64,000 bases of DNA from Vicugna pacos (lineage: Eukaryota > Chordata > Mammalia > Artiodactyla > Camelidae), in contig NW_027328870.1 in NCBI RefSeq assembly GCF_048564905.1, positions 310,001-374,000 on the forward strand, in the 5' to 3' direction. The notes beneath the pieces were generated by a model. That model saw nothing but the letters and a program-made list of their open reading frames with translations. It was not told where the DNA came from and ran no database searches. How positions within the stretch are numbered: position 1 is the first letter of the stretch; each line of letters starts with the position of its first letter. Shown piece by piece: positions 24,706 to 37,700 of the stretch. Both the position numbers and the translations under genes were made by a program.

Positions 24706-26791
24706 TTATGTTTCATATGCCCATGAGTGGGATTGCTGTGTCATATGATAGGTCTATTTTTATTATTTAAATGAACTTCCATAATGTTTCCAAAGTTGTT
24801 TCACAAATTTTATTTCCCACCAACAGCATTGGAGAGTCCCTGTTTCTCCACAACTTCCCCAGTCTTTATTACTTGTAGACATTTGGATGACAGCCCTTCT
24901 CACTAGTGTGAGGTAAAACATTATTTTATTTTTGTCTTGCCTTTGTATAATGATTTGCAATGTGAGCACGTTTTTATATTCCTGTTTGTCATCTGTGTGT
25001 CCCTTTTAGAGAATTGTCTTCTGCTCATTTTCTGGCTGAGTTGTTTGTAGATTTTTGAAATGGTGTTGCATGAACATTCTGTGTATTTTAGAAATTAGCC
25101 TCTTATTGATAACATTGTTTCCTAATGTATTCTCCCATTTGAACTCCATCTTTTCATTTTGTATATTTTGCTGTTTAGAAGCTTTTAAGTTTAATTAGGA
25201 CCTACTTGTTTATTTTAACTTTATTGTTTTCAGCTTGGGAGTGTGACATAAGAAAATTTTGCTAAAATTTTTGTTTTGTTTAGCCTATGTTAGATTCCAG
25301 AAGTTTTATTGTGTCATGTATTAGATTCAGATATTTAAAACATTTTGAATTTATTCTTGTATAGTGTGAGGGATTGTTCTAATTTTATTGGTTTACATGT
25401 AACTGTTTAGCTTTCTCAACATCACTTGCTGGAGACTGTCTTTAAGGCATTGTATATTTTTGTTTCCTTTGTCATAGTTTAGTTGACCATAGGTGTGATG
25501 TTTTATTCCTACTTCTATGTTCTGTTCCAGTGATATAGATGTTTGTTTCTTTTCCAGTATTGTGCTGTTTTGATTGCTGAATTTTTGTAATATAATCTGA
25601 GATGAGGAAGGGTTATGGTTATGCCTCCAACTTTGTTCTTTTAACTCATTGTTTCTTTAGCAGTTCTGGTCCTTTTGAAGATCCATTCAAATCATAGGAC
25701 TGTTTTTAGTTCTGTGGAAAATATCATATAGTTCGATCTGAATAAATTTATATCTGTAGACATATTTTGTAGTATGTATATTTTAACAATATTAATTCCT
25801 CTAAACGAAGACCTTGAGATTTCTTTCCATTTCCTTGCATCATCTTCAAATTTCTTTATAAGTGTCCTATAGATTTTATTATGTTGGATTTTCCTTAGGT
25901 TTTTCATGTTTTGATCTGATTTCATATGGATTTTTTAAAATAATGGAATATATTATTGTTAGTGTAAAGAAATGTGACAGTTTTTTATACTAATCATGAA
26001 TCATGATACTTTGCTAAATGCCTTTATTAGTTTTAGTTGTTCTGGTGTGGAGAATCTTTAGGGATCTCTATATAGATTATCATGTCATCCAAAATAATAA
26101 CAGTTTTACTTCATTCAATCCAACTTGACTAACTTTATTTCTTGTCCAATTGCTGTTACTAGGACTTCCCATACTGTGTTTAAGAGAAATGGTGAGATCG
26201 GGCATCCTTGTCTTATTCCTTAATTTGGCTTTCAGTTTTCACTTTTGTATATTACATTGTCTGGGGTTTGTAAGTAATGACTTTAGTTATGTTGAGATAT
26301 GTTTCCTGAATCCTACTTTGGAAAGAGTTTTCTGTTGTTGTTGTTGCTGTTGTTGTTGTTGTTGTTGCTGTTGTTGTTTTAATAAATAAATGTTGAATTT
26401 TCTGAAATAATTTTTATGGATTTATTGAGATGACCACGTCATTTTCTCTTTTCCTTTTGTTAATGTAGTGTATCAAACTGATTGATTTCTTCATGTTGAA
26501 CAATTCTTGTGACCCTGCCATGAATCCAAGTGATCATGGTGGATGATTCATTTTTGCTATTACTGGATTTAGTTTGCTAATAATATTTTGTAGAATTTTT
26601 GCATCTAAATCTGTCAAATTTATTGGCTTGAAGTTCCCTTTGCCTGTAGTATGTTTGTTTGCTTTGCTATCAGGGTGATGAATTTTTCATAGGATTAACT
26701 TGGGAGTTTCCCACATCTTCACTATTTGTGAATAGTTTGAAGAGTATAAGTTCTGCTTTGTATATTTATTCTCCACATGATTTGTTTAAAT
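24706..26791 (-). mobile_element. L1 ORF2, antisense, left part
   Basis: Reverse reading runs from the ORF2 C-terminus ('gtgggattgctgtgtcatat' near 24,726) through the RT region ('gagatcgggcatccttgtct' near 26,194; 'agtttgctaataatattttg' near 26,570). A younger L1 interrupts it at 26,800 and it resumes at 27,701. A TTG microsatellite lies at 26,330-26,378. No long frame remains. Confidence 0.85.
26330..26378. repeat. TTG trinucleotide microsatellite
   Basis: TTG repeats with TGC interruptions lie inside antisense L1. One frame reads as a run of Cys and is an artefact of the repeat. A shorter, more degenerate run is at 59,935-59,985 in unit 2. Confidence 0.93.
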
Positions 26792-27700
26792 CTGCACTTA
26801 CAAATGATCAAAAAGCACATGAAAAAATGTTCAATATCACTAATTATCAGAGAAATGCAAGTCAAAACTACAATGAGGTATCACCTCACACCAGTCAGAA
26901 TGGCCGTCATTCAAAAATCCAAAAATGACAAATGCTGGAGAGGCTGTGGAGAAAGGGGAACCCTCCTACACTGCTGGTGGGAATGCAGTTTGGTGCAGCC
27001 ATTATGGAAAACAGTGTGGAGATTCCTCAAAAGACTAGGAATAGACTTACCATACGACCCAGGAATCCCACTCCTGGGCTTGTACCCAGAAGGAAATCTA
27101 CTTCAGGATGACACCTGCACCCCAATGTTCATAGCAGCACTGTTTACAATAGCCAAGACACGGAAACAGCCTAAATGTCCATCAACAGGTGACTGGATAA
27201 AGAAGAGGCGGTATATTTATACAATGGAATACTACTCAGCCATAAAAACCAACAACATAATGCCATTTGCAGCAACATGGATGCTCCTAGAGAATATCAT
27301 TCTAAGTGAAGTAAGCCAGAAATAGAAAGAAAAATACCATATGAGATTGCTCATATGTGGAATCTAAAAAACAAAAACAAACAAACAAACAAAAACAAAG
27401 AATAAATACAGGACAGAAATAGACTCATGGACAGAGAATACATACTTGCGGTTACCGGGGGGGGGTAGACGGTGGGAAGGGATAGACTGGGATTTCAAAA
27501 TTGTAGAATAGATAAACAAGATTACACTGTATAGCACAGGGAAATATACACAAAATGTTATGATAAATCACAGAGAAAAAAAGTGACAATGAGTGTGTAT
27601 ATGTCCATGAATGACTGAAAAATTGTGCTGAACACTTGAATTTGACACAACACTGTAAAATGATTATGAATCCATAAAAAATGTAAAAAAACCTGCACTT
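26792..27700 (+). mobile_element. Young 5'-truncated L1 with target-site duplication
   Basis: An 8 bp repeat, ctgcactt, flanks the insert (26,792-26,799 and 27,693-27,700). The L1 body is 26,800-27,692. It encodes the ORF2 C-terminus in one unbroken frame to a stop at 27,325, with the Cys-rich motif [18 protein letters not shown] and the segment [10 protein letters not shown] 3'UTR of about 365 bp and a short A-rich tail follow. Unit 2 shows the empty site at about 60,402. The intact frame and the unit-specific presence show insertion after the duplication. Its 3' end resembles camelid L1 as recalled. Confidence 0.93.
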
Positions 27701-28072
27701 CTATTTAACGATTTTTTTAAATGCAGATTCTTTCATCTAGAAAGCAGTTTGTTCAAATTATTTGTTTCTCCTTATTTCTGTCTCTTTCTAGACATTTGTC
27801 TATTTCTTCAAATTTTTTAGATTATTCGAATGTAAGTGTTGACAAAATGATCCCTTTTTTGTATATCTGAGGTAACAATTGTTATTTCTCATCTTTTATA
27901 TCTTACTTAATTTGTTTGGGGCATCTCTCTATTCTTCATGATGCACGTACCTAGAGGCTTTTTTATTTTGTTTATCTTAAAAAAAACAAAAAAAATCTTC
28001 GGTTTTACTGCACTTTTTTCATAGTTTTCTTTTTCTCTCTAATGTATATTTACACCTGTAATATTTAGGAAC
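27701..28072 (-). mobile_element. L1 ORF2, antisense, right part
   Basis: This continues the old antisense L1 split by the young insertion. It joins to 24,706-26,791 without loss, as unit 2 confirms (60,402-60,788 is continuous there). Its RT-region text includes 'ttttgtttatcttaaa' near 27,965. It ends where the large antisense L1 begins. Confidence 0.82.
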
Positions 28073-28559
28073 ATGTTTTTTAATTTTTTTAAATTTTCTT
28101 TATTGATTTACTGTCATTTTACAAACTGCCTCCAATCCCAGTGTAGAGCACAGTTTTGCAGTTACAATGAACAAATATACATTTTTTGTCCCATTTTTTC
28201 CACTGTGGGCTTCCGTAAGAACTTTTATATATTTCCCTGTGCTATAAAGTACATTCCTGTTTATCTATTCTACAATTTAGACCTCCCAGTCTATCCCTTC
28301 CCACACCCCGCCCCCTTGGCTAACAAAAGCTAGTATTCTATGTCTGCGAGTCTATTGCTGTTCTGTATTTGTCCTTTTTTTGTCTTGTTTTGTTTTGTTT
28401 TTTGATTCCACTGATGAGCCATCTAATATGGTATATTTTTTTCTCTTTCTGGCTTACTTCACTTAGACTGATTTTCTCCTGGACCATCCATGTTGCTGAA
28501 AATGGCGTTATGTTTTCGCTTTATATGGCTGACCAGTATCCCGTTGTATAAATATACCA

Positions 28560-31500
28560 CCTCTTCTTTATCTAGTCAAATGTCGATGGATATTTAGGCT
28601 GTTTCCATGTCTTGGCTATTGTAAATAGTGCTGGCTATGAACATTGATGTGCAGGTGTCATCCTGAACTACGGTTCCTTCATGATTTATGGCCAGGAGTG
28701 GGTTTCCTGGGTCATATGGTAAGTCTATTCCTAGGTTTTTGAGTAATCTTCATCCTGTTTTCCACCCTTGCCAGACCAATCTGCATTGCCGCCAGCAGTG
28801 AAGGAGGATTCCCTTTTCTCCACAGCCTCTCCAGCATTTGTCATTGTGGATTTATGAATGGTGGCCATTCTGACTGGTGTGAGGTGATACTTCATTGTAG
28901 TTTTGATTTGCATTTCTCTGACAATCAGTGATATTGAGCATTTTCTGATGTGCCTTTAGATCATTTGTATGTCTTCCTTGGAAAATTTCTTGTTTAGGTC
29001 TTCTGCCAGTTTTTGCATTGGGTGATTTATTTTTTCTTATTCAGTTGGATGAGCTGCTTATATACTCTGGAGATCAAGTCTTTGTCGGTTTCATATTCAG
29101 AATTTTTTCCATTCTGTAAGTTTTTTTTTGTTTTACTTCCAGTTTCTTTGCTGTGCAGAAGCTTGTAAGCTTCATTAAGTCTCATTTGTTTATCCTTGCT
29201 TTTATTTTTTCTTCAAGAAAATTTATGAGACGTATGTCAGATACTCTTTTGCCTATATTTTCCATTAGGAAGTTTATTGCATCTTGTATTATGTATAAGT
29301 CTTTGTTCCATTCTGAGTTTATTTTGTGTATGGTGTTCTACCTTCATTGGGAGTGTTCTAGCTTCATTGATTTACATGCCGCTGTCCAGTTTTCCCAACA
29401 CCAGTTGCTGAAGGGACAGTCTCTCTTCCATTGTATTTTCTTGCCTCCTTTGTCAAAGATTAATTGACCAAAAGTTGGTGGGATTATTTCTGGGCTCTCA
29501 ATTCAGTTCCATTGGCCTATATGTATAATTTTCTACCAATACAATGCTGTCATGTTGACTGCAGTTCTATAGTATTATCTGAATTGTTAGCGTTAAGAAA
29601 TGCCACTGATTTTTTAAACTTAATCTTGTAACCTGCTACATTGCTGAATTCTTCGATCAGCTGTAGTAGTTTTTGTCTGGATTTTGTACGGTTTTCTATA
29701 TATAGTAACATATTTTCTGCATATAGTGAGACTTTTACCACTTACTTTCAAATTTGCATTCCTTTTACCTCTTTCTCTTGTTTGATTACTGTGGCTAGGT
29801 CTTCCCAGTCTATGTCGAGTCGGAATGGTGATAGTATCCATCCTTTTACTGTCCCAGATTTTAGTGTGAAGATTTTGACTTTCTCACCATTCAGTACATG
29901 CTGGCTGTAGGTTTGTAATCTATAGCTCTTATGATGCTGAGATATGTTGCCTCTATGCCCAATTTGTGACATTTTTTATCATAAGTGTGTGTTGAATTTT
30001 ATCAAATGCTTTTCCTGCATCTATTGAGATTATCATGTGGTTTTGGTCTTTTCTCTTGTTGATGTGCTGTATTACATTGATTAATTTGCATATGTTGGAC
30101 CACCCCTGTGTCTCTGGCATGATCCCCACTTGGTCATGATGCATAATATTTTTTCTGTGTTTTTGGGTTCTTTTCGCTACTATTTTGGTGAGGATATTGG
30201 CGTCTGTGTTCATCAGTGATATTGGCTTATAATTGTTTTGTTTCGTATTGTCTTTGCCTGATTGTGGTATCAGGGTGATTGTGGCTTCATAGAATGACTT
30301 TGAGAGTATTCCTTCTTTTTCAATTTTCTGGAAGAGTTTGAGAAGGACTGGTATGAGTTCTTCTATGCATGTTTGGTAGAATTCTGTAGTGAAGCCGTCC
30401 GGTCCTGGACTGTTATTTGTAGGGAGGTTTTATATTGTTATTTTGATTTCATTTCTAGTGCTCAGTTTGTTGAAGTGGTCAGTTACTTCTTGATTCAGTC
30501 TTGATGGACAGTATGTTTCCAGAAACTTGTCCATCTCCTCTAGGTTATCCAGTTTGGTTTAATATAGTTTTCATAATATTCTCATATGATATTCTGTATT
30601 TATTAATTGTAAATTCTACCTTCTCCTTTCATATTTTGGCAATTTGTGCTTTCTCTCTTTTCTTGTTTTTGAGTTTGGCCGGAGGTTTGTCGATTTTACT
30701 TACTTTTTCAAAAAGCCAGCCTTTGGATTGGTTGAATTTTTCCTATGGTCTTTTTAAACTCTATTTTATTTATTTCCTCCCCAATATTGATGATTTCCTT
30801 CCTTCTGCTGCCTTTAGGTTTTTTTTTCTCCTTTTTCTAGTTCATTCTCCTGATGGGTTAAATTGTTTATTTGTGGTTGTTCTTCTTTTCTGAGAAAGGC
30901 CTGTATTGCTATAACCTCACCTCTCAACACTGCTTTTGCTGTGTCCCATAAATTTTGTGTGGTTTTGCTTTCATTTTCTTTTGTCTCAAGGTATATTTTC
31001 ATTTCAGCATTGATTTCTTTTTTGACCCATATTTTTTTAATAACATATTGTTTAATCCCCATGTTTTCCTTTTGTTCTCCTTTGTTTCTCTGTTGTTGAT
31101 TTCTAGCTTCATGACATTGTGGTCAGTAAAGATGCTTGAGGTAATTTTTATCTTCTTAAAGTTGCTGAGGTTTCTTTTGTGCCCAAGTATATCATGAATC
31201 CTGGAAAATGTCCACGTGCACTTGAAAAGATTGTATGTACTATTTTGTGGGGGGTGCAATGCTCTGAAAATATCCACCAAGTGTAATATTTCTATTGTAT
31301 CATTTAACTTCTCTGTTGTTTAATTTATTTTCTATCTCGATGATCTGTCCAGTGATGTTACTGTAGTTTTGAAATCTCCAACAATGATTAGATTCCCATC
31401 ACTATCCCCCTTTATATCTGTCATTAATTATTTCATGTACTTAGGTAGTTCTCTATTTGTTGCCTGTGTATTAAAGGGTGTGATATCCTCATCTGTATCA

Positions 31501-31790
31501 CTCCATCAATCATTATAAAATATCCTTCTTTATCTTTCTTTGTGGCCTTTGTTTTAGTGTCTTTTGTCTGAAGTCAGTACTGCAACAACTGCTTTTTTGG
31601 CTTTTCCATTTGTATGGAATACCCTTTTCCATCCTTTCACTTTCAATCTATATTTTTCCTTCTCGCTGAGGTGGGTCTCTTGTATGCAGCATATTGAAGG
31701 TTCTTGCTATACTATCCAGTCTGCCACTCAATGACATTGACTAGAACATTTAGTCCATTAACATTTAATATACCGATGATATGTTTGTGT
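28560..31790 (-). pseudogene. L1 ORF2 remnant (endonuclease and RT)
   Basis: ORF2 encodes an apurinic-type endonuclease and reverse transcriptase. Surviving pieces include the endonuclease C-terminal part (30,999-31,280) and a linker part (30,814-31,062). RT parts lie near 29,953-30,213 ([31 protein letters not shown]) and 29,550-29,741 (VSLYAENMLLYIEN, in place of the usual FADDM motif). A C-terminal piece is at 28,731-28,913. Frames change repeatedly, so it is inactive. Confidence 0.85.
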
Positions 31791-32289
31791 TTATTGCCAT
31801 TTTCGCCTTATCTTTGAAGTTGATTTGGTATTTCCTCTTTGTTCATTTGATCTTCCTTTTTTGGTTTGGTCATTTTTCTTTATATTATCATGAAAATTAT
31901 TTAATTTTAGTGACTCCCTGAATATGTTTTTGTCTTGTTTTTGCACTTTTATATAGTCTATTAGAACATTAGTATAATTGATTTTATTAAACTGATAGTA
32001 ACATGATCTCAAATACATCCTACTGAGAACAAAATATTTTAAAAGGAAAGACCCCCCCAAAGAAATTCTCTATTTTCCTGCCTCCCTCTCCCACTGTCAA
32101 TGATTTCTATGTCTTGTTTTAAAATTTTGTGTTTATTTTATTTGTAGTTTATGAGTTATCACCTTTCCAGCTGTGAGTTTCACATTTCTGTAGCATCCTG
32201 CTGCTTTTCTTTTTAGAGTAGGCTTTCAATATTTCTTTTAGCATGGGTCTAGTGTTGCTAAACTCTTGTAGCTTTTTCTTGTCTGTGAA

Positions 32290-33250
32290 ATTTTTTATGT
32301 CTCCTTCTACCATAGAGGATAGCCTTGCTGGTTAAAGTATCCATGGGTATATCATTTTTTTTCATTCAGGAGTTTGAATATATCTTGCCACTCCCTTCTG
32401 TTCTGTAGTATTTGTGTTGTGAAATCAGCTGTGAGCCTTATGGGGATTCCCTTGTAACTCTCTGTTTGAGATTCACTTGCTGCCTTTAGGATAATTTCTT
32501 TATCCTTGACTCTGGCCATCTTAATTATATGTCTTGCTGTGAGTTTATTTGAGTTCTTCCTGTTTGGGACCCACTGAGCTTCCTGTACTTGGATATCTGA
32601 TCCCTTCTTTAAGTTTGGGAAGTTCTCAGTCATGATTTTTCAAACACCTTTGCAATGCACTTTGATCATCCCTCCCCTTCTGGGACTTCTACCACACCAA
32701 GTTTGGCATGCTTTCTATTAACCCATATGTATCTTGTGCTTTTTTAATCTGATTCTTGATGTTTCTCTTGTAGCTATTCTGATTGGGTGCTTTCTATTGT
32801 CCTGTCTTCTAGGTCACTAATTCATTCCTCTGCATTATCTAGTCAGCTTTGCGACCCCTTTAGATCATTCCTCATCTCAGTCAATGGATTTACTTATTCT
32901 ACTCGGCTCTTCTTTATAGCTTCCATTTCATTTTTAACATATTTTACATCTCTAAACACTATCTTTTATTTCCTCCAGTAATTTGATCACACCTCTTTTG
33001 AAATCTTGATCTAGTAGGCTATTGATGTCTATTTCACTGATCACTCTTTCAGGGGATTTCTCTTGTTCTTTTAATTGGGAATGGTTTGTCTGCTTCTTTA
33101 TCTTGCTCCTACCTCTCTGACACTGTGATGGAGTATATGTTATCTACTGTGGTCCTAATGGAGTTTATCTACCTAATGCCTATGTAGTAATACAACTAAA
33201 AAAGAGAAAAAAGAAAGAGGGAGACAAAGAATTTTAAAGAAGTGGTAATA
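32290..33250 (-). pseudogene. L1 ORF1 remnant
   Basis: ORF1 encodes the L1 RNA-binding chaperone, with a coiled coil, an RRM and a C-terminal domain. The RRM/C-terminal part is readable at 32,352-32,633: a stretch with ARVKDKEIILKAASE and then GIPIRLTADFTTQ, followed by QNRREWQDIF. The N-terminal part is decayed. The upper limit near 33,250 is approximate. Confidence 0.75.
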
Positions 33251-34426
33251 AATGTTTGAAAACTTTGTATAATACATAATAGAAGAGCAAGTTGAAGCAG
33301 AGTTTTGAAAAATAATAATAATAAAAATATTTTTATAAATTTCAATGGGATTTAAAAGGGGGTATATATAATTGTCTAAGAAATAAATATTAATATGGTA
33401 ATAGGAAATGAAACAGGTAAAAACAGATTAAAACAAGGGGATGGTCAGAGTGTCCTGGATACTGTGTACTGTTAATGTGAACTCTTTCTGTATTCATGAT
33501 GGTTTGGAAGCTCAGCTTGCTTTTTCCAGAAACCCTCCATTGGAGTCCACATCTGTGCAGCTCCCAGGTCCTGTCGGCAAGCAGATCACTCCTACTCCCA
33601 AAACTGGTTCCAGAGCAGCTCTCTTTACTGTGAGCTGTCTTGTCATTGCCCTGACTGATACCTCAGTCACATGTTTCAGACTGAACAGGCAGTAGTGTTC
33701 ATCAACCCTCTCCCAGCCACATGGTCAGGGACTGCATTACAGCCCAAAATTTGGCAGGCCATCAGCCCCCTCAGGGTGATGGTCTCTCCTCTGCTATGTG
33801 CCCTGTCACTGGTCTGGGCCAAAACCCAGCTCCTTGATTGCCTTGGCAGAGCAAGTTCTCTGAGGAAATAAGACAGAAAGATCTTTTATGTCTCAGGCTG
33901 TAGACAAGTCCCCATCTGGCGCTTAAGGCTGCTAAGTCCTTAGGAGTGAATGGAGGTTTTGCTCTCACTGCTGCCAGGGTGCAAAGCATCAGAGGCTTTG
34001 GTGGCTGTGTCTGAGCCCCAGGTCTCTTGTCCTAGATAATTTGTGGATTTTCAGAGATTCGGAATGCACCTTTCCCCTCACAGGGCTAGCCTGCCCTGTT
34101 GTTTAATGGAGGGCCCAGGTTGTTTTGCCCTGTGCAACCACAGCAATGGCACACAGCCCCCTCCGTTCCCCCTGGCTGCCTCAGTGCAGCCATCATCATT
34201 TTCCACCCAGGTCGGGAAGCATGGCCCTGACCCCAGCTGCCAGGTTGCCTCTTGGGCTTGGTGTCATAGGGATCCTCTGTCCCTGTTTATCTTAGTACTG
34301 TCAGTCAACTTATAATCTATAGAGGTTCAATTCTTGGAGGCTCCTCCTTCATCCTGCCGACCTCTCAGTTGGAGAGGGGAAACTCAGTGAATGAGCACCA
34401 GTCCTTCTTTGCTGATCCCTCACTGT

Positions 34427-34662
34427 GGGACCTGTCCCAATGTGTTTTGTCTTTTCTTCTTTCTTTCTTCATTGTCTTCTTCCAGATTTTTTGCATCTTT
34501 ATCTTTTGGGACCTGTCCCAATATGTTTTGCCTTTTCTTCTTAATTCATTTTCTTCTACCAGATTTTTTGCATCTTTATCTTTTGGGACCTGCCCCAATC
34601 TGTTTTGCCTTTTCTTCTTAATTCATTTTCTTTTACCAGATTTTTTGCAACTTTATCTTTTG
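34427..34662. repeat. Three-copy minisatellite in the L1 5'UTR
   Basis: Three tandem units begin with gggacctgtcccaa or a close variant at 34,427, 34,508 and 34,585. That gives spacings of 81 and 77 bp, each unit ending in a pyrimidine-rich stretch. It lies about 135-370 bp from the L1 5' end. Such internal 5'UTR repeats occur in some mammalian L1 lineages. The equivalent region of unit 2 is beyond the right edge. Confidence 0.88.
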
Positions 34663-34799
34663 AAGAGGACAATATTCTATCAGAGTACTGCAGGTTCTCT
34701 GGTTAATTGAGTAGGTCTGTGAATGTGAGTCTTGATGCATTTGTGGGAAAGGGTGAGCTACGAGCATCCTTCTGCTCCACCATTTTCACATCCCCCACA

Positions 34800-37700
34800 A
34801 AAAGTCTCACTTTATGGTGGAAGTTAAACACAACCAGTAAATAGATGGAAAAGATGTTTCATGGAAATGACAAGAAAGTGCAGTTTGCAGTGATCAACTC
34901 ATACAAAATACATTTTAAAATAAGGGCCACAGTGAATGTTAAATATGAGTTTATAAATAAAAAAGAGATCAATATAAAAATACAGTATTACACTCATTAA
35001 ATTATATATGGACCCAACACAGTAGATCCTAAGAATAAAAAGAAATATTAGACATGAAGGAATTAATTCATTATAAAACTATAATAGTAGATGTGTTGAA
35101 CACCTCACTATTCTGATGGCCAATTCATCTCAAAAGAATATCTGTAAGGAAACAGAGGTCTTAATGGCATATTAGATCATTTGAACCTAACTCATTTATT
35201 GGACACTGCATCAGAAAAGGAGAACACATAAAATTCTCAAGTGTGCACAGGATGTTATCTAAGGAATTAACTGCACATTATGTCATAAAATGAGCCTCAG
35301 GAGCTTTAAGCAAATACAGATTACAGGGAATATTTTTCCATATATAAAATTATAGAAATATGCATCAACTCTAGAAAGAAGAAGAGGGTAAGCACAAATA
35401 TGAGATTAAACCTCATCCTTTAAAAAATAAAATAAAACAAGTTCAATGATGAAATCATAGAGGTAATAAAATCATACATGGAGACAAATTACATTGAAAA
35501 CAGAGCTTCATCAAATATATGGGATGCAGCAAAGGCAAATCTAACAAGGAAGTTTAGAACAATTGAGGCCTTCTACAAGGAAAAAGAAAAAACTCACACA
35601 AAGGATAATGTTAACCACCCAAAATAAATGGATATAATAATAAACAAAACGCAAAGGCAGTAGAGTGAGTAATCTTTAATGATTAGGTTGAAAATAAATA
35701 AATTAAAAATTAAATAAAAATTCATAAAATCAACAGTTATTTTTCTTAAAAATATTAACAAATTGATAAACATTTAACCAGGTTTATAAAGAAATACAGA
35801 GTCGACCCAAGCAAAATAAGAAATGAAATATTAGAAATAATTTCTGATAGTACAGAAATGCAAACAAAGATTATGAAATCACTCTGAGCAGTTACGTGAC
35901 AACTAACTGGACGACCTTAAAGAAATGGACAAATTTCTTTAAACTCTACAGCCTGTCAACACTGAATAAAAAGAAAACTGAAAACTTGAAAAGAGCAATC
36001 AGCATAATTTAAATAAAATCTATAGTTTTAAAATCATCCTTTGAACAAAATGCCTGGATGCCTTCACTAAAACCTCTTTCCTCTCAACTATTTCAAAAAA
36101 TGTATTAGGAAGGAAAATTCCCAAAGTTATTCTATGAGGCCACAAATAACATGATAACAAAACCAGTCAAAGACACTACCAGAAAAAGAAATGAAAATGT
36201 AAAGCCAATATCCTTGAGGAATATACATTAAAAAATTCTCAACAGAACATCAACAAATTAATCCAGCAATACATAGAAAGGATTATACACGATGATCAGT
36301 TGGTTTCCGTCCAGAGTCACAGGGATGGTTCAACATACACAAGTAAATCAGCATGACACATATTTTATAAAGGAAGTACAAAATTCACAGGACCATGTCA
36401 ATACACACAGAAAAAGCATTAGACAAAATTCAACATACATTCATGATCAGAACTCTCATGAAAGAGAGTAAAATGGGAACATCTCTCAACATAATATAGG
36501 CCACTTATAACAATTTATAATACTTAGGGGAAAAGCTGAAAATATTCTGGGTAAATTCTGGAATAAGACAAGGATTTTTACTCTCAGCACTGCTATTCCA
36601 TAGTAAAAGAAGAAAGGAAAAGGAAAGAAAAAGAAGAAAAAGAAATGCAAAATGGAAAGAAAGAGCAAAATTGGCACCAGTACTGATGACATAACAATCT
36701 ACATAGAGTCCTAAGTTCTCCACACAGACTAACATCAACAATAAATTATTTCAACAAGGGAGCAGGGTACAAGGTTAATGTAAATTTGTCTCTTGCATTT
36801 CTACACGTTAATCATGAGATACCCTAAAATGGACGTTGAAAGCAATACTATTTAAAATCCCATTCCCCCGAATACCTTGGAATAAATATAACCACATATA
36901 TGAAAGATCTAAACACTGAAAATTAAAAAACATTGACAAAGAAATTAAAAATGATTCAAAGAAATGGAAAGATGTCTTGTGCTCTTGGATTGAAGGAGTT
37001 AATATTGTTAACATGGCCGAAATGCACAAAGAAGCCTACAGATTTAGTGCAATTCCTGTTATGAAGCTGTAGTATTTCCCACAGAACCAGAAAATAAATA
37101 ACTCTAAGTTTTACATGAAGCCATTAAAAATTGTCAAAATGATCTTGAGTAAAGACAACAAATCTGGAGGAATAAACCTCCCAGAGTCCTTACTATAGTA
37201 CAAAGCTACAGTAATAAAATCAGCATGGCATTGGCACAGAGATATAATCAATAAAATCAGATAGAGAGCCTAGAAATAATTCCACACACCTATGAGCACT
37301 GAATCAATGATAAATGAGGCAAGACTACACAATGGAGGAAAGACAGTCTTGTCAATGGATGGTGTTTGGAAAGCTGGACATCTACATGTAAAACAGTGAA
37401 ATGAGAGCATTCCCTGACATCGTATACAAAAATAAACTCCAAGTGTATTAAGGACCTAAATGTAAGACCTGATACTGTATAACTTCTAGAAGGGGATCTA
37501 GGTGATACACTATTGGATATATATCATAGGAATATTTTCTTGTATCAGTCTCCTAAGGCAAAAGAAATAAAAGCAAAAAAAAGCAAGTGAGACCTAAATA
37601 AACTTGAAAACTTCTGCACAGCTAAGGACAATTTGAATGAAATGAGAACACTGCCTGTGTAATTGGAGAACATATTTGCAAATAATGCAAGTGATCAGGG

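Larger units (their letters stand above)
28073..34797 (-). mobile_element. Near full-length L1, antisense (about 6.7 kb)
   Basis: On the minus strand the element reads from 34,797 to 28,073. A 5'UTR begins with GGGGGATGTGAAAATGG and continues GCTCGTAGCTCACCCTTTCC. ORF1 lies near 33,250-32,290, then a spacer, ORF2 at about 31,790-28,560, and a 3'UTR ending in a T-rich stretch on the plus strand. ORF1 C-terminal residues survive at 32,352-32,633, with phrases such as LTADFTTQILQNRREWQ. Endonuclease residues survive at 30,999-31,280, with FSRIHDILGHKRNLSNFKK. Both frames are broken many times. The same insertion with the same 3' junction is in unit 2. No target-site duplication is evident, and the 5' side abuts a sense L1. 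Confidence 0.9.
1..35690. repeat. Tandem duplication, unit 1 (cut at left edge)
   Basis: This is the first of two direct-orientation units with a period near 35.7 kb. Landmarks match in the same order at a nearly constant offset: an L1 stretch at 72 pairs with 35,773 (offset 35,701), and the HSFY start codon at 15,494 pairs with 51,097 (offset 35,603). The microsatellites, SINE tail and L1 junctions are also repeated. The offset shrinks to about 32.7 kb near 28 kb, because this unit has an extra L1 and the other has deletions. The duplication breakpoint cannot be placed, because the window shows less than two units and both edges lie inside the repeat. Confidence 0.93.

Noticed and set aside
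26150-26389. A poly-Cys protein frame
   Set aside because: The Cys run is the TTG microsatellite read in one frame inside antisense L1.
26777-27325. A 182-codon open frame as a host gene
   Set aside because: Its residues are the L1 ORF2 C-terminus, with the Cys-rich motif and TMEYYSAIK, and it sits in a truncated L1.
33441-34315. Pro/Ser-rich plus-strand frames in the GC-richer stretch
   Set aside because: They lie antisense to the L1 5'UTR, whose higher GC lengthens chance frames.
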